Made by a program: the position numbers and the translations under genes. From the NCBI GenBank assembly GCA_902826115.1, contig CADEDO010000001.1:94076-158075 (forward strand): a stretch of 64,000 nt of DNA. The letters run 5' to 3'. The notes under the pieces are model-generated. The model was not told the origin of the DNA, ran no database searches, and worked only from the letters and a program-made list of their open reading frames with translations. The DNA is from an uncultured Nitrosomonas sp. GTDB taxonomy: Bacteria; Pseudomonadota; Gammaproteobacteria; Burkholderiales; Nitrosomonadaceae. Positions 47,211 to 55,556 of the stretch are shown here, piece by piece; position 1 is the first letter of the stretch; each line of letters begins with the position of its first letter.

Positions 47211-49025
47211 ATGTCTCGCCCAATCCGCAACATCGCCATCATTGCTCACGTCGATCATGGTAAAACAACCATGGTTGACAAGCTTTTGCACCAGGCCGGC
47301 ACTTTTGCCGCACACCAACAAATTTCTGAGCGAGTGATGGACTCGAATGACATTGAGCGTGAACGGGGCATCACCATTTTAGCCAAAAACTGTGCTATTG
47401 ATTACGAAGGCATCCATATCAACATCGTTGATACCCCAGGCCATGCTGATTTTGGCGGCGAAGTGGAACGCGTTTTGTCCATGGTGGATGGTGTTTTACT
47501 GTTAGTGGATGCCGTCGAAGGCCCTATGCCGCAAACCCGCTTTGTCACCAAAAAAGCCCTGGCACTTGGCTTGCGCCCGATTGTCGTGATCAACAAGATT
47601 GATCGCCCGGGTGCGCGTGCCGAATGGGTGGTTGATCAAACCTTTGATTTGTTCGACAAACTCGGTGCCAGCGACGAGCAACTCGATTTTCCAGTCGTCT
47701 ACGCTTCCGCATTGAATGGTTTTGCCACCCTGGATACAGCAAAGCCCAGCAGCGATATGCGCCCATTGTTCGACACCATCGTCAAACATGTTCCTGCCCC
47801 GGAAGGCAATCCTGACGAACCATTGCAATTGCAAATCAGCGCATTGGATTACTCCAGTTTTGTCGGGCGCATTGGCATTGGACGCATTCGCCGCGGCAAA
47901 CTGAGACCCGGTCAGGAAGTCATGGTATTGACCGGCGACAATACGCCTAAGAAAGCCAAAGTAAACCAAGTGCTCGGCTTCCAGGGTCTGGAACGCATTC
48001 AAATGAAAGAAGCCTTGGCAGGCGATATCGTGTTGATCAACGGCGTGGAAGAGTTGAGCATCGGCACCACATTGGCGGATGTCGACAAACCGGAAGCCCT
48101 GCCTATCCTCTCAGTGGATGAGCCGACATTGACCATGACATTCCAAGTCAATACATCGCCTTTTGCCGGACAGGAAGGTAAATTCGTCACCAGCCGCCAA
48201 TTGCGCGAGCGTCTGGAAAAAGAACTGCTCACCAATGTCGCGATGCGATTGGAAGAAACCAATGAAACCGATTCATTCCTGATTTCCGGTCGTGGCGAAT
48301 TACATCTGACCATTTTATTGGAAAATATGCGCCGCGAAGGCTACGAACTGGCCGTTTCGCGCCCGCACGTAGTCATCCGTGAAATCGATGGCGTCAAATG
48401 CGAGCCGCTTGAAATGCTGACCGTGGACGTGGAAGAAACCAATCAAGGCGCGGTTATGGAAGCCTTGGGCGCACGCCGAGGTGACTTGCTAGACATGGTG
48501 TCGGATGCCAAAGGGCGCGTGCGTCTGGATTACCGCATTCCTGCCCGTGGCTTGATCGGTTTTCAATCGGAATTCATGACCCTGACGCGCGGCACCGGCT
48601 TGATGAGTCATGTATTTGACGAATTCGCCCCCATGCGTCCGGAAATTCCACCGCGCAGAAATGGCGTGCTGATTTCCGCCGAAAAAGGCGAAGCCGTTGC
48701 TTACGCATTATGGAAATTACAGGAACGCGGGCGCATGTTCGTCAGTCCCGGCGATCGCCTGTATGAAGGCATGGTGATCGGCATCCACAGCCGCGACAAT
48801 GATCTGGTGGTCAATCCGATCAAAGGCAAGCAACTGACCAACATCCGCGCATCCGGTACTGATGAGGCGGTCACTTTGACACCACCCATCCAGCTCACGC
48901 TGGAATCCGCAATTGAATTCATTGCCGATGATGAACTGGTGGAAATCACGCCGAAAACGATCCGTATCCGCAAGCGCTTCCTGCTGGAACATGAACGTAA
49001 ACGCGCTTCAAGAGTAGCTGCTTAA
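47211..49025 (+). CDS. typA: Ribosome-associated GTPase TypA/BipA
   Basis: Translational GTPase that binds 70S ribosomes and helps subunit assembly, mainly under stress or in the cold. G motifs are A-H-V-D-H-G-K-T-T (about 12-20), D-T-P-G-H-A-D-F near 76, N-K-I-D-R-P-G near 130 and S-A-L near 166. The EF-G-like domains and the special C-terminal domain (about 480-590) follow. ATG 47211 gives 604 residues and has GAGG nine bases before it; a TTG at 47196 is in frame but less likely. Confidence 0.96.
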   Translation: MSRPIRNIAIIAHVDHGKTTMVDKLLHQAGTFAAHQQISERVMDSNDIERERGITILAKNCAIDYEGIHINIVDTPGHADFGGEVERVLSMVDGVLLLVDAVEGPMPQTRFVTKKALALGLRPIVVINKIDRPGARAEWVVDQTFDLFDKLGASDEQLDFPVVYASALNGFATLDTAKPSSDMRPLFDTIVKHVPAPEGNPDEPLQLQISALDYSSFVGRIGIGRIRRGKLRPGQEVMVLTGDNTPKKAKVNQVLGFQGLERIQMKEALAGDIVLINGVEELSIGTTLADVDKPEALPILSVDEPTLTMTFQVNTSPFAGQEGKFVTSRQLRERLEKELLTNVAMRLEETNETDSFLISGRGELHLTILLENMRREGYELAVSRPHVVIREIDGVKCEPLEMLTVDVEETNQGAVMEALGARRGDLLDMVSDAKGRVRLDYRIPARGLIGFQSEFMTLTRGTGLMSHVFDEFAPMRPEIPPRRNGVLISAEKGEAVAYALWKLQERGRMFVSPGDRLYEGMVIGIHSRDNDLVVNPIKGKQLTNIRASGTDEAVTLTPPIQLTLESAIEFIADDELVEITPKTIRIRKRFLLEHERKRASRVAA

Positions 49026-49078
49026 CATCACGTCAAGTGTTCAAACAGTCGAACGGTAAACGATAAAACGTTAATTAC

Positions 49079-49102
49079 GCTCATAGTTTAATCACTATGA
49101 GC
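49079..49102 (+). terminator. Hairpin after typA, weak terminator
   Basis: GCTCATAGT (49079-49087) pairs with ACTATGAGC (49094-49102) around six bases. The next bases are not T-rich, so termination is only suggested. It lies between the typA stop and the convergent PD40 gene. Confidence 0.5.
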
Positions 49103-49174
49103 ATAATCAACTTATTCAAGGTTTTCTAGTAATTGAGTCCAGTGATTGACCAATAGCAGCTCAGCAATAAAGCC

Positions 49175-50254
49175 TTACGGTTTCGCTGATTGAACGGTAT
49201 CCACCTTAGCCTTACTGTTTTTAAGCAGATTAGGCGGCGGCCCGATTGGTTCAAAGTCTTTCAGCAACGGTACATCATCCCTGTTGACCCAGCGCAGATC
49301 CATGTCATAAGTACCATGCGGCCCCCAGCTACCAGTGAATTTTTTGCCATCCGGCGTAAACGTCCAGCACATATCCTCTCCACCGGTATTGACCGCATCG
49401 CCGAGATTCAACGGCTGCTGCCATTCACCCTCGGCACTTTGATGTGAAATCCACTCATCATGCCCGCCGCGCGAGCCCAAATCAGTGCGCATGCTGGTAA
49501 TGATCAAGCTTTTGCCATCCTTGGACAACCCGGTCCAGTGCATATGGTCGCGCTGCGGTGAATTGATCTTCGGCCCCAGGCTTTCCGGCTTCTGCCAAAC
49601 GCCATCCTTCTTCTCCACTTTCCAGATATCGCTATCCTGCGTTTCGCCCGGCTGATGATAACTGAAGTAAATCAGGCTGTCGGAAGCAATGATCGGACAA
49701 TGTTCCTCGCCAGTCGACGTATTGATGTTCGGCAACTCGGGCACGTCGTTCCAATTTCTCGCTGATTGCCAGATGCCATCAACTTTCTGCACCACGTACA
49801 GATCGCCGGACAGCATATTCCCCGCTTCGTAACGGGTGAAATAAATCACATTGCCATCGTCGGAAAAACTCGGCTCCAGCTCCCAGGCCGAGGTATTGAT
49901 GTTCGGCCCCACCGTGGGATCAATGCCCGGCCCCAAATGAATCGGAGATTGCCACTCACCGTCGACCTGATGCGACATCCAGATATCGAAACTGTAAGTA
50001 TCGCCGGGCGACCGGATACTGCCTTCACGGGTCGACACAAAAATCGCCGTCTTGCCGTCGGCACTGTAAGTAATCTCCATCTCCGATCCAGGAGAATTGA
50101 TTTTCCCGCCAATGCTCTTCGATACCCTCGGATGCTCCGTCGCCGCTCCACTGCCGGAATCGTGCATGCCGGGCATGGCATGGGAAACGCTATGTGCCAA
50201 AATGAACGTCATCGATACGGAACAGAGTTTTAGAAAAAGGGGTTTAGCTTTCAT
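49175..50254 (-). CDS. Exported PD40/WD40-like beta-propeller protein
   Basis: A 359-residue protein with a signal peptide (about 1-26, ending S-H-A). Several propeller blades follow with the PD40 pattern: I-T-Y-S-A-D-G-K-T-A-I-F-V-S (about 60-73), P-S-F-S-D-D-G-N-V-I-Y-F, P-I-I-A-S-D-S-L-I-Y-F and G-L-S-K-D-G-K-S-L-I. The recurrent I-N-(T/S) and G-E-W-Q units mark the repeats. This resembles TolB-type propellers but lacks an N-terminal TolB domain. Function unknown; probably periplasmic binding. It is convergent with typA. Confidence 0.8.
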   Translation of the reverse strand: MKAKPLFLKLCSVSMTFILAHSVSHAMPGMHDSGSGAATEHPRVSKSIGGKINSPGSEMEITYSADGKTAIFVSTREGSIRSPGDTYSFDIWMSHQVDGEWQSPIHLGPGIDPTVGPNINTSAWELEPSFSDDGNVIYFTRYEAGNMLSGDLYVVQKVDGIWQSARNWNDVPELPNINTSTGEEHCPIIASDSLIYFSYHQPGETQDSDIWKVEKKDGVWQKPESLGPKINSPQRDHMHWTGLSKDGKSLIITSMRTDLGSRGGHDEWISHQSAEGEWQQPLNLGDAVNTGGEDMCWTFTPDGKKFTGSWGPHGTYDMDLRWVNRDDVPLLKDFEPIGPPPNLLKNSKAKVDTVQSAKP

Positions 50255-50399
50255 GCGCCACCTATCTACATTAGATGATTAATAATAAGATGTTTTCATT
50301 ATAGCTTTAATTATCTTTATAGCGGTGTTTTTGCCTCCGTTTGTAACAATTTGAATCCACTTCGTTCAAACTATACCCATAGCGGCAATTGAAAATACT

Positions 50400-53300
50400 T
50401 TATATTTCAAAGCCACCATTAATGATGAACTCTTGCAACAATTGATGCGCCTTAATGTTCACCCTAAACGGAGGGAGCGATTTGCCTTCCTGACTTTCAA
50501 AATAAGCTTTTGCTCTGCTAGCATCAACTGTGCTTTTTAAGGTATCAAAGCGCCCATATTCATTGATATTTGCTTCTGTCACACCAGTATTCATCATGGC
50601 TCTGAGTTTTATCTCATCTATACCCAGTAACAATACTAACTTTTGCATCTCGCCATCTTTAGCGGTAAATCGATACTCGGTAATGTAATCTCTCAAGGTT
50701 TTATTAGGGTCAATGCTGATATTGCCACTTTGCACATCATGCAGAAAAATGCTGGCATATTTCTGTTCTTGTTGTGTGAGTGAAGCAAACGATTTATGTA
50801 ACTCATCCAGGGTAGTCTGCACCTGAGCGCTATCGCCAGTTTTGAGCGTTTTTAAAAACTTCTCAAAGCGCGAGTTCATGTAGTCTGTATCAATCACGCC
50901 GGTATCAATTTGGGTTAAATACCCATCAATTTCATACGGCACACTATCATCACCGCCACCAGTACCTCCGCCACTATGGAGTTCTTTGTAACGTAACGCC
51001 AAAATCAGGTAAGTATTTTCGTCAAAGGCCAACGTGACTTTTGTTTTGTTCTCTTTAAACTCGTATGTCAGTTGGCTCCAAAGAAAACCTTGTATTTTGG
51101 CTGCTGCCAAATAACCATTTAAATCTTTAAAAAACTTAGCAAACTTGCCCCGTTCAGATAAGTCATCTGGTAGCTTTTGAAAATTAGCCACTCCAGCATG
51201 AGCAAATAACTCTGCAATTTCTTTAAAAATTGCATTCAGCTTATTCAAATTGCTTTCCAACCGTTGCACAAATAAGGCAATCGGCTTATCACCTGAGTAG
51301 AGCTTAACGGCGCGGTTAATATGCTGCTCCATCGTATGTGGTTTGCGATAGTATCGGATCGTACCAAAGGGCTTTTCTATTTCGTTAAATAAACGGTTAG
51401 TTCGTGAAAAAGCCTGAATGATGTTTTCGTACTTGATCACCTTATCCAAATACAAAGTATTCAGCCATTTAGAGTCAAACCCTGTCAGCATTTGGTCAAC
51501 CACAATCAACAAGTTAATTTGTTGCTCCGGGTTCTTGGCGATATGCGCATAAGGTTTTTTGTGCCCCAGTCTGGCGGCAATGTCTTTTTTAAATTTAGCA
51601 TGGGTGGCAAAGGTAAAATCCTGGCCGAATTTTTGGTTGTAGTCCTCAACAATCTCCAGCAGGCCCGCTGCTTTATCATGCGCAGCGCCATTATTATCAA
51701 TATTGGGGTCAAACAACGTCGTAATGTTTAAATCGGACTGTGCTTTGATAAGCCGATAATACTCAATCGCCTCTTTAATGCTGCTGGTGGCTAAAATCGC
51801 GTGGAATTTACCGTTTTGGCTTAGCGTGACCCAGTGCTCCAAAATATCCTCAACCACTTTTTGTTGATGTTCAATGCGTTCGTATTGCACGGTTGGAATG
51901 TCATCTTCTATCCCTTTCACATATTGCCCCGCCTCGTCCACATGCCCAGCCATGCCCACTTTGCGCATATAGTGGTTAAACACTTCTTTTTTCTTGGGGT
52001 CAGCCAAGGCTTCCGCTTCGCTGTTTGCCTTGGCTTTTTCAAGCGCCACCGCTTTGCGTAAATCCATGTCTTTGTAGGTCATCACCTTGTAAGGATCAAA
52101 GCCCAACACGTTTTTGTCTCTAATGCCATCGGCAATGCTGTAACGGTGCAACTCATCGCCAAACACGGTGGCGGTGGTGTTCATTTGCCGTTGGTTTTCA
52201 TCGTGTATCGGCGTGCCGGTAAAACCAAAAAACAAGGCATTGCCAAAGGTTTGTTTAATGGTAATCAGCATGTCGCCAAAAGTGGAGCGATGCGCTTCAT
52301 CTACAATAAACACTATGCGCTTTTTGCGCATTTGCTCAATGTCGTGGGCGCTTAAACCAGCATCATCGTCCCTGATGTTACTCATCTTTTGAATCGAGGT
52401 CACAATCAAGGTGTTGGCAGGGTCGTCGCTTTTGAGTTTGGTAACTAAAATACCTGTGTTTTCGGTGGCTTGAACATCTTCATTTTCATCGGCAAAGCCT
52501 TGGTATTGCAGCAATGATTGTGTGCCCAGCTCTATCCTGTCCATCAAAAAAATCACCTTGTCGGCGTCTTTTGAGTTAGCAATCAGTTGCGCCGATTTAA
52601 AGCTGGTCATGGTTTTGCCAGACCCCGTGGTGTGCCAAATAAAGCCGCCTAGTTGATTGGGTCGGCTCCAATCGGTTTTAGCCACTTTGATGGAGATGGC
52701 TCTGGCGGCATAGTATTGATAACTGCGCATCACCTTCAGCACACCATCGGTATCATCCGCCACGGTGTAAAAGCCGATCATTTGGTGCGCCATGGGGATA
52801 GACAGAAAATCTCCCGCTATCGCCTTCCAGTCGTTAATTGGCTCGTTGTTAAAATCTGCCCAATGGAAATAAAAGTCTTTGTTAAATTTGCCATCTGGCC
52901 CAGGGTTGGCAAAATACACCGTCTCTTGTGGCTCCATCGCCACAAACACCTGCACTAAAGCAAAGATGCCCGTAAACAAACCAGCTTGTGAGTATTTCTC
53001 TATTTGGTGATAAGCCTGACTCACCGCCACACCGCTTTTTTTCAGTTCAATGTGAAACACAGGCATGCCGTTAATCAGCAACATTAAATCGCCACGGCGG
53101 TCGTTGAGTATCTTGGATTGGCTCTTAAACCTTGGCTGTTGCACAATCTGGTAACGGCTTTGCCCTGCCGCAATCTCGCGGCGGTCATAAATTTTTAGGC
53201 TGACTTCTTTACCCAAGTGCAAAGTGTCGGCTGGGTTATCCCGCGTAATTGCCACCGTTTTGCCATTAATAAAGCCGTTAAGTTTAAGCGGCGTGCGTAA

Positions 53301-53516
53301 GCTGGCAATCTGCTCCAAAATCTGTTGCATCTCGCCATCCGTCAGCAGGGTATCGTTTAAGCGGTCACGCTCGCGATTATTCTCAAATAAAATCTGCGCC
53401 CAATTATTCAGCAAATCCGCCTCAGTCCGGTTTTTGAGCACAGCCTTTTCCCACCCTTTATTAAAGAGTTCTGCAATCAAAGCGGCTTCAAATTGCGCTT
53501 CAGAGGGGTAGGTCAT
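50400..53516 (-). CDS. hsdR: Type I restriction endonuclease subunit R
   Basis: Motor and nuclease subunit of a type I restriction-modification system. The nuclease core is in F-H-I-E-L-K-K-S-G (about 154-162) of the PD-(D/E)xK fold. The SF2 helicase has G-S-G-K-T-M-T-S in I-W-H-T-T-G-S-G-K-T (about 300-309), D-E-A-H-R-S near 408 and F-G-F-T-G-T-P-I near 433. The 1038 residues are full length. Its start overlaps the vapC stop by four bases, so it is co-translated with the toxin gene in a hsdM-hsdS-vapB-vapC-hsdR operon. Confidence 0.95.
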   Translation of the reverse strand: MTYPSEAQFEAALIAELFNKGWEKAVLKNRTEADLLNNWAQILFENNRERDRLNDTLLTDGEMQQILEQIASLRTPLKLNGFINGKTVAITRDNPADTLHLGKEVSLKIYDRREIAAGQSRYQIVQQPRFKSQSKILNDRRGDLMLLINGMPVFHIELKKSGVAVSQAYHQIEKYSQAGLFTGIFALVQVFVAMEPQETVYFANPGPDGKFNKDFYFHWADFNNEPINDWKAIAGDFLSIPMAHQMIGFYTVADDTDGVLKVMRSYQYYAARAISIKVAKTDWSRPNQLGGFIWHTTGSGKTMTSFKSAQLIANSKDADKVIFLMDRIELGTQSLLQYQGFADENEDVQATENTGILVTKLKSDDPANTLIVTSIQKMSNIRDDDAGLSAHDIEQMRKKRIVFIVDEAHRSTFGDMLITIKQTFGNALFFGFTGTPIHDENQRQMNTTATVFGDELHRYSIADGIRDKNVLGFDPYKVMTYKDMDLRKAVALEKAKANSEAEALADPKKKEVFNHYMRKVGMAGHVDEAGQYVKGIEDDIPTVQYERIEHQQKVVEDILEHWVTLSQNGKFHAILATSSIKEAIEYYRLIKAQSDLNITTLFDPNIDNNGAAHDKAAGLLEIVEDYNQKFGQDFTFATHAKFKKDIAARLGHKKPYAHIAKNPEQQINLLIVVDQMLTGFDSKWLNTLYLDKVIKYENIIQAFSRTNRLFNEIEKPFGTIRYYRKPHTMEQHINRAVKLYSGDKPIALFVQRLESNLNKLNAIFKEIAELFAHAGVANFQKLPDDLSERGKFAKFFKDLNGYLAAAKIQGFLWSQLTYEFKENKTKVTLAFDENTYLILALRYKELHSGGGTGGGDDSVPYEIDGYLTQIDTGVIDTDYMNSRFEKFLKTLKTGDSAQVQTTLDELHKSFASLTQQEQKYASIFLHDVQSGNISIDPNKTLRDYITEYRFTAKDGEMQKLVLLLGIDEIKLRAMMNTGVTEANINEYGRFDTLKSTVDASRAKAYFESQEGKSLPPFRVNIKAHQLLQEFIINGGFEI

Positions 53517-53920
53517 AGGCTCCAGTTTTCAATTCTCAGGCTATGCACACGCTCGAATTCACATACATTATTAGTCACTAAAGTGGCATCCATTGCCAGT
53601 GCATGGCAGGCAATCCACAAATCATTCGCGCCAATCGGTGTGCCAGAAGTTTTAAGCTGGGTAAAATGCACCGCGTAGTGCTGGCAAATTTTTGCATCAA
53701 TCGCATATTCCACAGAGATGCTCAGCGTAAGCTGTTTAATCTGCTTTTGCACCTGCGCTTTACGCACACTGCGCTCAGCACCTTTTAACAACTCCGCGTA
53801 AGTAATAAAAGACATACACAACACATCATCGTCACTGAGCGCATTCACCCGCTCTGCAACCGCGACGGGCTTATTTTTCAGCAAATAAATAATGATATTG
53901 GTATCAAGCATATACCTCAT
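53513..53920 (-). CDS. vapC: PIN-domain toxin VapC
   Basis: A 135-residue PIN-domain ribonuclease. The acidic residues are visible in M-L-D-T-N-I-I-I-Y-L-L (Asp5), Y-A-E-L near 41, D-L-W-I-A-C-H-A near 100 and V-T-N-N-V-C-E-F-E near 115. VapC toxins cut tRNA or rRNA. It overlaps its antitoxin gene by four bases upstream and hsdR by four bases downstream. Confidence 0.92.
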   Translation of the reverse strand: MRYMLDTNIIIYLLKNKPVAVAERVNALSDDDVLCMSFITYAELLKGAERSVRKAQVQKQIKQLTLSISVEYAIDAKICQHYAVHFTQLKTSGTPIGANDLWIACHALAMDATLVTNNVCEFERVHSLRIENWSL

Positions 53921-54171
53921 AAAGCATCTCTATCTTGCATCGTTTGCGCTGTTGAAACATCCTCTGCCAATGCCTCAATAAAATCATCGTCAAACTGCGT
54001 GAGTGCCGCTAGCAAACTATCGCCCCGTTTAGGTTTTATGGGGTGAATCACAAGATCGCCATTCTCCGCACGGCTTATTTCAACTTGCTGAACATCCAAT
54101 TGAAAAGCCTGCGGAATGCGTACCGCCTGGCTATTGCCATTCATAAACACCCGTGTCGTTAGTGTTTGCAT
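53917..54171 (-). CDS. vapB: VapB-type (AbrB/SpoVT-fold) antitoxin
   Basis: An 84-residue antitoxin with the swapped-hairpin DNA-binding fold: T-R-V-F-M-N-G-N-S-Q-A-V-R-I-P (about 5-19) and V-E-I-S-R-A-E-N-G-D. The ATG at 54171 is chosen because GGGAG lies upstream on the - strand; a TTG at 54189 is in frame. The C-terminal acidic part (F-D-D-D-F-I-E-A-L) would wrap the toxin. Such antitoxins usually repress their own operon, so the 112-base gap before hsdS may hold their operator. Confidence 0.9.
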   Translation of the reverse strand: MQTLTTRVFMNGNSQAVRIPQAFQLDVQQVEISRAENGDLVIHPIKPKRGDSLLAALTQFDDDFIEALAEDVSTAQTMQDRDAL

Positions 54172-54301
54172 AATGTTGATCTCCCTCAATAAATGTGTGT
54201 ACTAGTCTGTATGTATTTTAGACAGGGCTAAGCGATAATGCAACGTTACTTTTGCACGGTGTGCTGGATTAAAAATAGAATCAAAAAAACCAACCATTTC
54301 C

Positions 54302-55555
54302 TTAGACAAACATCTTTTCCAAACAGGCTTTTTTGAGATGGCTGAGTTTTTCTAGCTCGGTCTGGTGCAGGTTAATTAAGCTATCAAGATTTTTAAAATA
54401 GGTCCCTATTTTCCTTTGCTCGTTTTCTTTCGGGATTTTAATTGGGGTCTTTTTACCGCTATCAATCGTAAATGTTCCCACTGTACCAGTGCCTGCTGAA
54501 TCTTTGATGTAAGACTGAATTGCATCACCTGTAAATAAATAATAGAAAAAATAGCCATCTAATTTCGTGTCATTTTGGAACCAAATAATGTTTCCATCTT
54601 TAAAGTAAATAGGTGTTTCATCAATAATTAAAAACGGTATACCAATCGTTCCAACTCCTGTCACAAGCAAATCTCCAGGTTTTACCTTACCTGACATTGC
54701 TGAATACTCGTCATATTTTTCTTTTGTTATATATAAGTATTCATTTACTTCTTCATTTTTGAACGATGCAACTATGTCACGCGCGCGGAGAAAACGAACT
54801 CCCGAGCTTGTCCAATCTGATTGATGAATCCTTTTTACGGAAGTTACATTCATCAAATCTCCCAATTTACTTTCTTCCCAAGCCCCCGCAAAACCTTTAA
54901 AACGGATTTCGGGCATATCCGCGCCTTTTTTTGGGAACATTTTTTCAAGCATGGCTTTTTTGAGGTGGGTCAGCTTATTGACCTTGGCTTGATGCAAGCT
55001 AATCAGCTTGTCGAGGTGTTGGAAGTAACTGCCTATTTGGGTTTGTTCTTTGAAGCTAGGAGCTGCAACTTTAAATTCACTGTACTCTTGTGCATTAACT
55101 CCTGGTTGACCTGAACGTTGAGAGGTAAGCCTAATGAACGAATTGTACGAATCAGTTAATGTGCTTTGAAAAATAAACTCTATATCAAATAATGGTTTTA
55201 TTCTTGCTCTGATCAGAAACCCAGCAAAATAAACCAATCCGTCAGAGTCCTTGTATCTATATGTTTTACCCACACTTGCACCTGTTCGGGCAAATAACAA
55301 ATCACCCTTTTTCAACTTATAGTTATCAGCTTGATCTAAGTTTGTATCTGGTGATGTAAGTTGATTAGAATTAAATTCTCTTGTTTTGTCGTCAATATCA
55401 GTAATTCGAATATATTTATTAATGCCATCAAACTCAATAGCTGCCGCGTTTAGACCATAATCAAAACTTTCAGCTATGTCGCCTAACTTTTCAAGTGCCC
55501 ACCCTTCACTAAACCCCTTAAACCGAATAGCTGGAACTTTCTTTATTTCAGCCAT
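54302..55555 (-). CDS. hsdS: Type I restriction-modification specificity subunit S
   Basis: Recognises the DNA target for methylation and restriction. The 417 residues contain two target-recognition halves (about 1-200 and 215-417). Each begins with a similar (I/M)-R-F-K-G-F-(S/A)-x-x-W-x-x-x-K-L-G-D block and ends with L-x-H-L-K-K-A-x-L-E-K-M-F, the repeated spacer that sets subunit geometry. The target cannot be predicted by eye. It starts one base after the hsdM stop. Confidence 0.93.
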   Translation of the reverse strand: MAEIKKVPAIRFKGFSEGWALEKLGDIAESFDYGLNAAAIEFDGINKYIRITDIDDKTREFNSNQLTSPDTNLDQADNYKLKKGDLLFARTGASVGKTYRYKDSDGLVYFAGFLIRARIKPLFDIEFIFQSTLTDSYNSFIRLTSQRSGQPGVNAQEYSEFKVAAPSFKEQTQIGSYFQHLDKLISLHQAKVNKLTHLKKAMLEKMFPKKGADMPEIRFKGFAGAWEESKLGDLMNVTSVKRIHQSDWTSSGVRFLRARDIVASFKNEEVNEYLYITKEKYDEYSAMSGKVKPGDLLVTGVGTIGIPFLIIDETPIYFKDGNIIWFQNDTKLDGYFFYYLFTGDAIQSYIKDSAGTGTVGTFTIDSGKKTPIKIPKENEQRKIGTYFKNLDSLINLHQTELEKLSHLKKACLEKMFV

Positions 55556-55556
55556 A